Source of the DNA: Stentor coeruleus
Taxonomy: Eukaryota; Ciliophora; Heterotrichea; Heterotrichida; Stentoridae
Length of the DNA stretch: 64,000 bases
NCBI GenBank assembly: GCA_001970955.1
Contig: MPUH01000008.1
Span: forward strand, 62,001 to 126,000
Direction of reading: 5' to 3'
In this document: piece after piece, positions 31,111 to 41,290 of the stretch
Numbering within the stretch: the first letter of the stretch is position 1
Layout: every line of letters starts with the position of its first letter
Notes under the pieces: model-generated
Database searches by the model: none
What the model saw: the letters and a program-made list of their open reading frames with translations, nothing else
Told to the model about the DNA's origin: nothing
Program-made: the position numbers and the translations under genes

Positions 31111-32365
31111 ATGGGCAACCTTCTAGTATATTCCCCATCGAACGAACTACTCTTTGAAGTTATCCCCGAACTAAACTCACTAACAAAATGTAAAATTCAC
31201 CTAGGGACAAGCGATGATATAATGCTCTTACAACAAAAAGTGGCAAAAGTGAGTGTTTCTGAAGGTTTTTTCATTCCTAGCTCAAGTGTTAGGATAATAT
31301 TCAAAGACTCTCTTCTTGAAGGCCATGAAGCAGTTATAGATAGTTATTTCGAGCATAGGAAATACAAAAAAGTTAATATCATGGAAGTTTTTGCAAGCCT
31401 AGTGACTTATTCAGCAAGTACAGTTGAAGGTAAAGTCAAAATGGCTTTAGATATATTTGATTTTGATGGAAATTCAGTAATTTCTCAAGATGAAATGGTT
31501 ATTATGTGTGTAGCGTTTATGAGAGGGATTTCTATTATGACCCAAGCTACTGTTTATGATCCAATACATACAAAAGCTTTAGCTAATGAAGCATTTACAT
31601 TAGCTGATAGTGTTCCTGATGGGAAAATTACATTTGAAGAGTGAGATTTTATATAGGCTTATGCAATGGATTGCTGGAAATCAAGTTCTTTTTAATCTAT
31701 TGACTAAAGTACCACCTTATTCTGATAAAAATGATAGGAAATCAATTATTAAATCAAATAATTTGCAAATTGTTAAGAAGAGAAGGGTCAGTAGTTTTGT
31801 GGGAAATGAGAAAATTAGACCTAATACAGCGGTGACTAAGAAAAATTATAGAGGGAATTCTACATTTATTATGGATGATTTGGATAAATTGGTTAAAAAA
31901 TTGTTTAAGAAGGGGTCGAATAAATATGGGAGGATGCTAGCGAAAGATTTTTTTATGATATTATCTAGAATACCGATGCTAAAAGAAGCATATGATAGTT
32001 ATTTTCATTATTTTAAGTATCGGATGAATAATGAAATTTCACTTGATGAAGCTTTGAATGCAATTCATCGTAAAGGAACTTTACGTTTTAACAAAGCTGA
32101 TACACCAGTAAAAACTTTTGATGAAAAAGATTTGAGTCCTCAGAAACTGATGGTATTGCAAAGATTATTTGTAAAATATGATACAAATCATGATGGGTAT
32201 ATTAGTTATGATGAATTAAAAAATGCACTCTCTAATCATTTTTCTTTAGCTGCTCTTGAAGATATGTTTATAGAATATGACATAAACAAAAATGGGCTCT
32301 TGGACATGAGAGAGTTTTTGCAGCTGTTTGCCCCTTTGAATACAAAACTCCCTGTTAAAGTCTAA
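31111..32365 (+). CDS. Multi-EF-hand protein with MGN myristoylation start
   Basis: Two exons join across the 16-nt intron GTGAGATTTTATATAG (31641-31656), giving 412 residues. The join restores DGKITFEELMQWIAGNQ, a normal EF-hand end. EF-hand loops: DFDGNSVISQDE (about 115-130), DSVPDGKITFEE, DTNHDGYISYDE and DINKNGLLDMRE. The MGNLL start fits N-myristoylation. The first half resembles calcineurin-B/NCS-like sensors; the middle has a basic linker (KKRRVSS). A Ca2+ sensor at membrane is the likely role; partner unknown. It is 40 nt upstream of another acylated small protein on the same strand. Confidence 0.8.
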
Positions 32366-32404
32366 TTAAACCATTATTTTAAACTTTATATTATTATAAT
32401 AATA

Positions 32405-32719
32405 ATGGGATGCTGCCAAAGTAATTTGGAAATCGGCGAGATGGCGATTTCAACTTTAGATAATCTCAATATCCTTGACCCAAGACTTACTCAAACTGAA
32501 GAAGGATTTGGGGACATAAGTTTAGACTCTCACTCAGGATCAAAATACCAGCCAATATTTGCAACTTCAAAAACACGCTTAGGTGAGTCTTCATATTACT
32601 TATCACGTTCTAAAAGCATCTCACTTCATAGGGCTGATATTGAAAGTGCGTTTTTACAAAGTTCAGGGGCATTAAAAAAAATTTCATTATTAGGTCACAT
32701 TGACGACACTGAAAACTAG
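32405..32719 (+). CDS. Small MGCC dual-acylated protein, unknown
   Basis: A protein of 104 residues starting MGCCQSN, a strong dual-acylation signal (Gly2 myristoyl, Cys3/Cys4 palmitoyl). The rest is Ser-rich and probably disordered (SRSKSISLHRADIESAF). No domain. It follows the EF-hand protein by only 39 nt, and both are predicted membrane-tethered; a functional link is inference. TAG stop. Confidence 0.6.
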   Translation: MGCCQSNLEIGEMAISTLDNLNILDPRLTQTEEGFGDISLDSHSGSKYQPIFATSKTRLGESSYYLSRSKSISLHRADIESAFLQSSGALKKISLLGHIDDTEN

Positions 32720-33191
32720 TTGTAAATGATCAGAATTAATTAATTAAGCATAATGCTTAAAAGGAGGTATTTTTTATAGTAAAAAAAATTATTTTAGATT
32801 TTATTTAGATTTTATAGAGATATGATAAGTTGGGTTTAGAGAGTTTTGTAATGGTTTTTGAATATAAAAGGGTTTTCTTTTAAATGATTTATTAGGTTAA
32901 GGAATTTACTTTAGATAACCAAGGAAAACAGTTTTTTGGTTATTTAATCATAAAAAATTATGGTATAAAATAGGGTTAGGTTTAAAGAGAAAATGTTATT
33001 AAATTGACTATATTTTATATATTTATATTCTTATACTTATATATAAATTACTTTAAAACTTAATAATCTACATAAAAAAATAACCATTTATCTTAAACCC
33101 AATCCGAAATAATTTTCCTAAACTAAAACCTTTATTCATCTAACCAATTTTACTCAATAACTACATATCTATTAAATAAATATCCAAATCC
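32720..33191. other. Convergent intergenic with T/A hairpin
   Basis: 472 bp. A T6-ATAGT-A8 element at 32770-32788 lies 51 nt after the MGCC gene stop and resembles those at 1092 and 13141. G/T-rich on the left, C/A-rich on the right. No gene seen. Confidence 0.5.
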
Positions 33192-35192
33192 TTAAGACAT
33201 AAGTTTAGCAAAAGATGGCTTCGCACTGAGCGTTGAAGAGAAGAAAATCCCTGGATATCTTTCTTTAAGTGGTGCAACAATATCAACTCTTTGTATCGCA
33301 GGTTGTGAAATATTTTTGCTTTTCAAAAATATCAAAGGTCCTGTTGATTGACTCAACCTTTCAACTAAATAACAAATTCTATAAACCGGCGTAGGTGCAG
33401 GTCTCATATAATTAAACTCAGCAGCAATAAGCGCTAAGGCTTCAACAAATAAATGCTGATCAATAACATCTTTTTCTGTTTGCTCAGGTGCTCTAATATG
33501 TTCTGATGTAACACTTTGTCCATCTTCAGGAGCTTCAGTTTGAGCATAAATTCCTGCAAGTGCATAAAAAAACCTTAACAATTTCGCTTTAGATATAACA
33601 TCAGGAAATATTTGAAAGTCTTTACAAAACCTAATAAATGAAGTAAAATTCATATACCCTCTAGTATCAGCATAGAAAATAAAATAAGGGGTAAAAACTT
33701 TGTGGACTATACCAAGAGCTTCAATCATTTCATCATCTTTGAGCATTTCCATAAGAATATTAGCATATTGGGAATTTAAACCTCTTTTTGTAATTGTTTC
33801 ATGATCAGTTTGTGAGGATTTTTGGGGGTTTTCGGTTGCTGTGACAATTTGTTTGATTAAGAAAATATAATTATTAGTTGCTGATTGGGTGGTACTAAGA
33901 TCAGAAGACAGTTTTTCTGTAAGGATTTCTAAGAACTTAAGGAACTGAGTGAAATCCATACGACCAGCTTGGTTTGTTGTTTGTAAAGATAAGTGGCTTT
34001 TAGGACCAAATCCAGTTTTCGGCATTTTTGAAGGGTTAGCATAAGCACCTGTAAGTTTAGAGAATATCAAATCAACATCAACTTTACTTATTCCTGATGG
34101 GTTATTAGAAGTCTCATTAGCATCTAAAATCCCTGAGTCTTTAAGCATTTTAATAAGTTTTGAAGACTTAAGCTTAGTTGTATTCATTGGCTCACCATAT
34201 GAACAATAGTTTTGAAATACTATTAAAAGATTTTCCATATAAGTGTCAAGATCAGTTGGGGATTTCCTACCATCTCTTTGTTGTTCATAATCTTCTTCAG
34301 TATAATCTGGAACTTTTATATTCAAAACTTTTTCTATAACTTCTCTTGGAGGTAATAAAGAGTCTTTAGATGTTCTTGGTCTGTTTGTATATGAAGTTTT
34401 TTTATCTTGGGATAATTCCATACGTTCAAGAAGGATAAGTAATTTCTCTGCAGGTAGACTGTTTCTTAATTGTGAATCATTATTATACCCAAAAAGAGCT
34501 GAGTTATAAAGGAAGAATAAATACTTGCTAAATGTAAAACAACTACCTTGTTCATGGAGTGGGTTAGGTAAAAGTACTTGAGCTGGTGGGAAATCATCTG
34601 TATTAATAACAACATCACTCCATAATTTGTTTATAAAAGTCTTGCTAACTAAAGTTGGACATATATCAAAATCTTTAAACATCAAATTTAATGCTCTCTG
34701 TGACTTATGGGCTTTGATTTCAAATTTCTCACTTCCTTGCACTTCCCAAGGAAAATAATGAATGTATATGTTTTTCAAACGTACACAAACACTTTGGATT
34801 ATTTCTCTTACAGATTCATTAAATTGTAAACTATCAGTGTGGAATGTTGGTGATATAGTCTGTTTGCAAAGCGGGAAAAACTTTGTTGTAAGCATGGTTA
34901 AAATGGCTTCTTTTGGGTTTTCTAAGTATTTTTCCCCATATTTTAGCTGAGCAAGTCGTGGGAGGATGTTTGTAAATGTTTCAAAGGACATATGAGTTTG
35001 ATGATGAGTTTCACTACAGAAGAGAATTTCTATATCTTTGATTGTAAGATCGCGGTCCAGGATTTCAGCATCGGTTAGGAGCTTTTTGAATTTGATCAAA
35101 GTGATGAAGTTTTGGTTTGACTTTCCTGATACGGAGTACTTTAGGAATAATTGCTTGAGAGCATCATCCCAATCTAATGATTCTTCTATCAT
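33192..35192 (-). CDS. Multi-domain p25-alpha (TPPP)-like protein
   Basis: A single-exon protein of 666 residues. Near residues 10-85, FLKYSVSGKSN, KFKKLLTDAEILDRDLTIKDIEILF and FETFTNILPRLAQLKYG together match the p25-alpha/TPPP fold (shown here in parts). A second copy at about 325-430 has FQNYCSYGEP, KLIKMLKDSGILD, VDVDLIFSKL and MDFTQFLKFLEILTEKL. A third, weaker one lies at 490-590 (YADTRGYMNFTSFIRF, LFVEALALIAAEF). Known TPPP proteins bundle or stabilise microtubules, and long multi-copy forms occur in ciliates and flagellates. A cortical or ciliary microtubule role is inferred. Confidence 0.75.
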   Translation of the reverse strand: MIEESLDWDDALKQLFLKYSVSGKSNQNFITLIKFKKLLTDAEILDRDLTIKDIEILFCSETHHQTHMSFETFTNILPRLAQLKYGEKYLENPKEAILTMLTTKFFPLCKQTISPTFHTDSLQFNESVREIIQSVCVRLKNIYIHYFPWEVQGSEKFEIKAHKSQRALNLMFKDFDICPTLVSKTFINKLWSDVVINTDDFPPAQVLLPNPLHEQGSCFTFSKYLFFLYNSALFGYNNDSQLRNSLPAEKLLILLERMELSQDKKTSYTNRPRTSKDSLLPPREVIEKVLNIKVPDYTEEDYEQQRDGRKSPTDLDTYMENLLIVFQNYCSYGEPMNTTKLKSSKLIKMLKDSGILDANETSNNPSGISKVDVDLIFSKLTGAYANPSKMPKTGFGPKSHLSLQTTNQAGRMDFTQFLKFLEILTEKLSSDLSTTQSATNNYIFLIKQIVTATENPQKSSQTDHETITKRGLNSQYANILMEMLKDDEMIEALGIVHKVFTPYFIFYADTRGYMNFTSFIRFCKDFQIFPDVISKAKLLRFFYALAGIYAQTEAPEDGQSVTSEHIRAPEQTEKDVIDQHLFVEALALIAAEFNYMRPAPTPVYRICYLVERLSQSTGPLIFLKSKNISQPAIQRVDIVAPLKERYPGIFFSSTLSAKPSFAKLMS

Positions 35193-35719
35193 TTTTATAT
35201 TTAATGATATGGAAGAGGTTTTGATTTTTAAATTAGTTTGATATAATAAAGCTTAACTATAATGTTATTTTAAGTATATGCTATTTATTAACTTAAAATG
35301 TTTTTTTTTAGAAACTCCAAAATCAAAATCAAATTCAAAAACTAATATACTAACAATTTCAAGCCAACAAGAAAGTATGCTAGCCAAAAAGTTATAATAA
35401 AATTTACACAACAAAATACAATGTTTTTTCAAATAAAATCAACTAAAATCTTACCATACATTCTTATCTATTTTAACTAAAGTCTCAATACCAAAAATAC
35501 TTTCATCAATTTTGACAATAAAACCTCACTGCCTACCTCCACAAATTCTCTAACTTCCAAACACAAAAGCCCCTAAAATCTCAAAAAATCCCAATTACCA
35601 ATGCTAAATTCACCCAATCAGTAACTTCTCATATAATCCATTATCATCAATACACTTTTCAATCAAACTAATATTTTTTTCTATACCAAAAACTCATAAT
35701 CCTCAAATCTTATAAACTA
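35193..35719. other. Intergenic between minus-strand genes
   Basis: 527 bp. Most of it is C/A-rich and G-poor on the plus strand, consistent with the 3' flank of the small tail-anchored gene. No gene or RNA recognised. Confidence 0.55.
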
Positions 35720-36137
35720 CTAACTTTTACTAGAATAAAATAGCGATATAGCGAGTAAGACTAAACATAATAGAGCCAAAGCAAAAAAGACTTTGATAAT
35801 ATAAGTTCCTTCATTCAACTCCTGATTGTTCATTTTGCCTGGTTCGCTTTTTTCTGCTTTATCCGTAACTTTATTATGGAACTCTCCAATAACTTTCCTA
35901 TGTCTATCTACCGGTGTATGTCTCTTATNAAGCGAGTAAGACTAAACATAATAGAGCCAAAGCAAAAAAGACTTTGATAATATAAGTCCCTTCATTCAAC
36001 TCCTGATTGTTCATTTTGCCTGGTTCGCTTTTTTCTGCTTTATCTGTAACTTTATTATGGAACTCTCCAATAACTTTCCTATGTCTATCTACCGGTGTAT
36101 GTCTCTTATCTACTTTCTGCTGATTAGGCTTATACAT
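35720..36137 (-). CDS. Small tail-anchored membrane protein, split by assembly duplication
   Basis: The minus-strand frame starts with MYKPNQQKVDKRHTP and ends, after an assembly duplication at N 35929, with a membrane segment YIIKVFFALALLCLVLLAIS and a short tail LFYSSKS before TAG at 35720. Collapsing the duplicated flank gives about 78 residues. Charged N-terminal part, one C-terminal membrane span: a tail-anchored protein. It faintly resembles SERP1/RAMP4-type ER proteins in size and layout, but no sequence motif confirms this. Confidence 0.55.
35750..36109. repeat. Duplicate flanks around single N at 35929
   Basis: Bases 35750-35928 recur at 35931-36109 (179 bp) with about two mismatches (AAGTTCCT/AAGTCCCT; TATCCGT/TATCTGT). 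This splits the small tail-anchored gene into a false pair. Confidence 0.88.
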
Positions 36138-36225
36138 TTTTATAATCCAATCTAACTTAATCGCATNTCTACTTTCTGCTGATTAGGCTTATACATTTTT
36201 ATAATCCAATCTAACTTAATCGCAT
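36109..36225. repeat. Duplicate flanks around single N at 36167
   Basis: Bases 36109-36166 and 36168-36225 are near-identical 58-mers that include the start codon region of the tail-anchored gene. It is the second N junction within 240 bp, so this locus was stitched from very short contigs. Confidence 0.88.
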
Positions 36226-36410
36226 ATTTAATCACATATTTTAGCCTTAAACTATAGTCAGTTTGGGCTTTGTTCTTCAAAATCAAACGAGTTTATGTCG
36301 ATTTTTGATTGACTATTGCTATGCAGCGATTTCATATCATCTTCCGAACTAATAACTCTATTAAGAACTGTTTTTAAGTTTAATAACAATTCATTGTATC
36401 TGTATAATAA

Positions 36411-36866
36411 TTACTCTACGCTTTCGTTTTTTATATTATTATGATTGAGTTTTGATATAAAAGATGAAAGTTGTTCATATGAGATTGTATCGCTTAGAAA
36501 ATCTTGATTAGGCTCAATAAGCTCTGATGTTTTTTTTGAATTAAATGAATATAAAGTATCTGGTTTATCTTTTAATGGGGATTCTATTAAGGTTAAAGGT
36601 TTAGTTCGGATTTTTGTTGGGCGGATACTGTTGTAAAATTGATCAAGATTACTATAAGCTTTGACTATTGGAGATTGTTTAGAATTGTTGGTAGAAATAG
36701 GTATGGAGAGTAAATCGTTAGACTTGAACCTTTTTTTATTTACTTCATCTTTAGCTTTGAATGCTACTTGAGTATAACGCCTTGATATTTCTTCTTTGGT
36801 CGCAAAGAGTTTGGGACTTTTTGTAATCCAGAGCTGATTATATCTTACATTCGGATATTTATCCAT
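36411..36866 (-). CDS. Small hypothetical protein
   Basis: An open frame of 151 residues (MDKYPNVRYNQLWITKSP to NIKNESVE) with a basic, Ser/Lys-rich character and no hydrophobic segment. A helical segment (SYEQLSSFISKLNHNN) ends it. No family recognised. It lies 52 nt downstream of the zinc transporter on the same strand. Confidence 0.5.
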   Translation of the reverse strand: MDKYPNVRYNQLWITKSPKLFATKEEISRRYTQVAFKAKDEVNKKRFKSNDLLSIPISTNNSKQSPIVKAYSNLDQFYNSIRPTKIRTKPLTLIESPLKDKPDTLYSFNSKKTSELIEPNQDFLSDTISYEQLSSFISKLNHNNIKNESVE

Positions 36867-36918
36867 ATATAATAAACTTAAATTTTAGTAAAAATCATCT
36901 AATTTACTTTATTCCTAG

Positions 36919-38022
36919 TTAATGCAAGTCATTTTCGCAAGTAAATTCTATACTACTATCTCCAGCTTCAACTTGTATCGTAAGATGTCCTATATGGAAT
37001 TTCTCTTTAAGAAGATTCGTAGCTTTTTCAAGTACAAAGTTTGGGTTATTTGAAACAACATGACATGAAAATGATACTTTTCCAGAACTTAAACTCCAAA
37101 CATGTATATCATGAACATCCATAACTTCATCAATCTATATAATTTTTACTTCTTTTATTGATTTTGTTATTTCACTAATATCAACATCAGGAGGGGTAGA
37201 TTCCATAAGTATTTTTATACAATCTTTAAGAATAGGAAGTGTTGTTCCAAGTACAACAATACAAAAGAGTAGTGTACATACTGGATCTGCTCTTTTATAA
37301 TCAGGCTTAGAATATATTATCCCTCCAGCAATAATAACACCTATACTTTGTATACTATCTCCTATTACATGTATAATTGAAGCTCTCATATTCAAACTTT
37401 TACTTTGTTTCTTTTTATTTTCATCCTCATTCAATTTTTCTCCATTTTCTCCATTTTCTTCATTTTCTTCATTTGCACCCTTACTAGTGGATCCTCCGTT
37501 TTTTTCATCTTCTTCTTCATCATCAATTTGTTCTGGATCTGCATTTATAAGTACTATTCCCATAATAATATTCCCTGCTAATCCTCCACATGCAGTAACT
37601 AACATAATTAATCCATCAACAGTCTCAGGTGTAATCATCCTTACTATAGCTTCTGATACAAGCCAAGCTGTTAATCCCCAAATCAACGCAATACTCAAGA
37701 CAGCCCCAAGAACTTCAGCCCTATAAAAGCCAAAAGTTAACTTATAAGTTGCAGGCTTTCGTGTAATATGCAAACTGGCTATAGATATTAAAAAACCTAA
37801 AATGTCAGTAAAAATATGAAAAGCATCTGTTAATATAGCAATTGAGCCTGATACAATACCTCCAACTATTTCACCAGTCATAAAGCATGTGCAAATAACA
37901 AGGTTGAAGTACAGTCTCCTAAGGTACTTTTTTGTATTTTTTTGATGTAAAGTGAATTTTTTGCTAATTCCTGTTTGAGCATCTTCTACTTGGATGTTCT
38001 TTTCTTGAGACTTGCTATTCAT
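36919..38022 (-). CDS. CDF/ZnT-family zinc transporter
   Basis: Two exons join across the 15-nt intron GTAAAAATTATATAG (minus strand, 37135-37149), giving 362 residues and restoring SIKEIDEVMDVHDIHVWSLSSGK in the cytosolic domain (parts SIKE, IDEVMDVHD). Six membrane spans. The two metal-site motifs are H-x-x-x-D in TM2 (HIFTD) and TM5 (HVIGD), the HDHD set typical of Zn2+ transporters. The TM4-TM5 loop is Glu/Asn/Lys-rich instead of His-rich. The C-terminal ferredoxin-like domain follows. It likely moves Zn2+ out of the cytosol into vesicles or outside. Confidence 0.92.
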
Positions 38023-38782
38023 TAAATATAAGCTAATAAAAAAATGACTGGAAAAATCGCTGATAAATATTTTGTATAAGTTAGGGTCTGCAAATTCCCA
38101 GTATTTTATATAGAAATATGATAAGTTTATATGAATAGATCTATTAATAAGATTGGAATGAAGTTAGTTGTTATTTTAATTAGTCATTCTTGGAAAATTT
38201 GAGTGCATTTTACTATGCATATACAAGAAGTTATATATTTATAGAGAAATATGTTGAAATAGGTTGAGGAAATATTGAATGCTTTAATATACAAAATATA
38301 TTTGCTATATAAGATTTGGCTATTAGAAAATGAGTTTTTGCAAATTGTCGAATTGTTGAATTTTTTTTTTTTTGAAATTGAAGATTTTCGCTGGTTGCAA
38401 CTGTGCTAATTTTTTTAGTTCTGATATGTTTATATATATAATATACACAGAATTTTAAAATACGTTGGATTTTCTGTATAAGTTATAATTATTATAAATG
38501 TAATATAAAGGCAAGGATAGCTAGTTGATAAGTTAAACTATGGTTTTTTAAAGGAATAAATATATAATTTTGGATAAGATTATTGTCCTTGTTAGAATTA
38601 ATATGTTAAGTGATATTGAAATAAATAGCACATCTTTATAGAAGTAACTATTATATTAAAATTTAGTTTTATGATAGAAGACTTTGCCAGAAAATCTAAT
38701 ACTTAATAAAAACTATATTATATCAAAATGAATGAAAGCAGTTAATTTTATCTTATACACTAATATAAACTGAAAGTAGTAA
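38023..38782. other. Divergent intergenic
   Basis: 760 bp between the zinc transporter start and the next plus-strand gene. Very AT-rich, with a T13 run near 38360. No gene, RNA gene or repeat recognised. Confidence 0.55.
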
Positions 38783-39259
38783 ATGGACTCTTCATCACAT
38801 TTTTCAGGTGCTTTATGGGCAGAATTCAAGTCTTTAAATTACTTAAGTAAAGATATAGAGGTGCATGAAGAACTTCATACTGAACTTTTAAATCTTTTCG
38901 AGATATGCAAAGTTCATTTTGATTATGAGTTTACAATTCCAAAAGCAGAGTAATTTGCATACAGAATCTGTGCTGAACACTTAGAAAATATAAATTTTCT
39001 TGATTTCATCCCTCAAGACATTGGAATGGAAGTTGTAAACAAAGAAATCCTCCACTACAAGAAAATGATCGAAAGACTTACAGCTGTGCTTTTAATGACT
39101 AAAGAAAAAGGTCTAAGGTACTTACATACCTGCTTTTCTCCAAAATTGAATAAAATATCATTTAATCTTGGTCGTGTATCAATAAAAGGTTTCTCATCAA
39201 GTCTAAACGTAAGCAAAGTAGAATCATTTTTATTAGCACGATACGAAAGTAATAATTAA
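38783..39259 (+). CDS. Small unknown helical protein, 2 exons
   Basis: Two exons join across the 15-nt intron GTAATTTGCATACAG (38950-38964), giving 153 residues: MDSSSHFSGALWAEF to LLARYESNN. The join reads KAEICAEHLENINF. Mostly helical, no signal peptide and no known domain. Its TAA stop is followed after only 6 nt by the kelch gene ATG, in the same frame. Confidence 0.65.
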
Positions 39260-39265
39260 CGCATA

Positions 39266-41254
39266 ATGTATTTTATATTACTCTTACAACTTGTTGCTAG
39301 TACAAGTCCTCTATACACATGGATCAAAGAAACAAGTATGGAAGGATTAATTCCTTTACCCCGAGGTGGTCATTCTGCAACACAAATCGGTCGTTTTATC
39401 TATATATTTGGGGGTTGTGATGTCAATATGCAATGTTACAATGACCTCCACAGCTATAGTACAGAAACTCACAATTGGGTTAGATTAAATTCAACAGGGA
39501 CTCCTCCAGGGGTAAGAGGGGGTCATTCAGCAACTCAACTTGGTACAAGAATGATAGTTTTTGGAGGTACATCAAAAGGTCTTGAATTCAATGATTTATA
39601 TGAATATGATTCTTTAACTGACCATTGGAAAAACCTTTTACCTGAAGGTGAAAAACCAATAGGTCGATGTAATCATGCTGCAGCTATAGATAGTGATGGG
39701 AATATTTATATAATAGGTGGCTTTAGTTCTAGAGGATATTTGAATGATGTTTGGGTATATAACCCTCCATATAATAGATGGGTTGAATACAAAACTTCAG
39801 GTGATGCTCCAACTCCTAGAGAACTTCATTCTTTTATTGTTGAAGGTAAAGTTGGATATCTATTTGGTGGGTTTCATATTGGAGGGGTTAGTGGTGAGCT
39901 TTATATATTAGATTTAGAGCTTATGACTTGGCAGAAAGCTCAAGATGATGGATACCTTCCTGAACCTCGTGAAGGTCATAATTCTTTGAGGATTAGTGAG
40001 TTTATTTTCATTATAGGAGGATGCGATTTTGCCTTAGAAACTTGTTATAATGATGTTTATGTACTTGATTTACTAACTTTTTGGTGGACTAAACTAGAAA
40101 ACAAACCTTTCTCACCACTTCCTCCATTAAAAGAACGAAGCACTTCAGTCAATATGGGAAGTATGATTTATACTATAGGAGGATGTTATTTAAATAAACA
40201 TTGTTTCAATGATGTGATGAAAATTAATACTGGTATTGAATGTGATTGTGAAGGGCATGGGGTTTGCAGAGGAGGGGTATGTGTTTGTGAAAAAGGATAT
40301 TCAGGTAGTGATTGCTCAATAAGGGCTAATTGTAGAGAAAATTGTTTGTTAAGAGGATTTTGCACTAGTTCAGGGAATTGTGATTGCTATCCAGGATATA
40401 AAGGAAAAATTTGTGAATATGAAAGTGGATGCCCTAATAATTGTACTGGGATATTGAATGGAAGATGTCAAACTGATGGTATATGTGAATGCAATAGTGG
40501 ATATTCAGGAAGTGATTGTATGTGTGAATGCGTTAATGGATATTGCTATAATGGTGGGTGTATATGTAAAGTGGGTTGGATTGGAGAGAAATGTGATTTT
40601 GCTGATCCACTTTTTGTCACTGAAGAAGTAGTGGAAGATGAAGTTTCTGAAGATCTTGAAGAGGTGTCGGATATAGATGAACAAGAGGAAACTGATGAAA
40701 TATTAGAAGATGTATCGAGTGATTCAGAAGCCATATCAGATGATACAGAAACTACATCAGATGATACAGAAATCATATCAGATGATACAGAAACTACATC
40801 AGATGATACAGAATCTGAAGACTCAGAAACAACAGAAGAAAACTCTGAACTTATAGACTCTACAACAGAAAACCAAGAAACTTCAACTGAAGACTCAGAA
40901 ACCATAGATGACTCCTCAGAAACCACAGATGACTCCTCTGACGATACAACCGAAGCATCAACTCCAGTACTCACTCAAGACTTTGTTGAACTTCCAGCTT
41001 ATGCCCAACAAGATCTTCAATTAATAAAATGCAACGAATGCATACACGGTAAATGTATAAAAGGCAAATGTTATTGCGAGTCATCTTGGACAGGTGATTC
41101 ATGCAATCAATCAACCTCAGGAATAAACATAATCTACGCTGGTGTTTTTTTCATAGTATTTTTCCTAATTGGTAGCACAATCGGATACATTTATCTATGT
41201 TACAAGCCAAAAAAGCATAAAGACCCTGAGCAATCTTCATTACTTTCATCTTAG
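39266..41254 (+). CDS. Kelch-repeat/EGF-like type I membrane protein
   Basis: A single-exon protein of 662 residues. Signal peptide (MYFILLLQLVAS), then about six kelch repeats (30-320) with typical GG and W pairs (RGGHSATQ, FGGTSKG, IIGGFSSRG, IGGCDFAL). Next come Cys-rich EGF-like units (about 322-450: CDCEGHGVCRGG, CDCYPGYKGKIC, CICKVGWIGEKC), and an acidic Ser/Thr stalk (460-580) with DDTETTSDDTEI repeats. One more EGF-like unit (CIHGKCIKGKCYC), a membrane span near 633-655 and a short tail ending SSLLSS follow. The order resembles attractin-like proteins. A surface adhesion or recognition role is inferred. Confidence 0.85.
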   Translation: MYFILLLQLVASTSPLYTWIKETSMEGLIPLPRGGHSATQIGRFIYIFGGCDVNMQCYNDLHSYSTETHNWVRLNSTGTPPGVRGGHSATQLGTRMIVFGGTSKGLEFNDLYEYDSLTDHWKNLLPEGEKPIGRCNHAAAIDSDGNIYIIGGFSSRGYLNDVWVYNPPYNRWVEYKTSGDAPTPRELHSFIVEGKVGYLFGGFHIGGVSGELYILDLELMTWQKAQDDGYLPEPREGHNSLRISEFIFIIGGCDFALETCYNDVYVLDLLTFWWTKLENKPFSPLPPLKERSTSVNMGSMIYTIGGCYLNKHCFNDVMKINTGIECDCEGHGVCRGGVCVCEKGYSGSDCSIRANCRENCLLRGFCTSSGNCDCYPGYKGKICEYESGCPNNCTGILNGRCQTDGICECNSGYSGSDCMCECVNGYCYNGGCICKVGWIGEKCDFADPLFVTEEVVEDEVSEDLEEVSDIDEQEETDEILEDVSSDSEAISDDTETTSDDTEIISDDTETTSDDTESEDSETTEENSELIDSTTENQETSTEDSETIDDSSETTDDSSDDTTEASTPVLTQDFVELPAYAQQDLQLIKCNECIHGKCIKGKCYCESSWTGDSCNQSTSGINIIYAGVFFIVFFLIGSTIGYIYLCYKPKKHKDPEQSSLLSS

Positions 41255-41290
41255 TCATAAATTCATTTAATATTTACCTTAGCATCTAAA

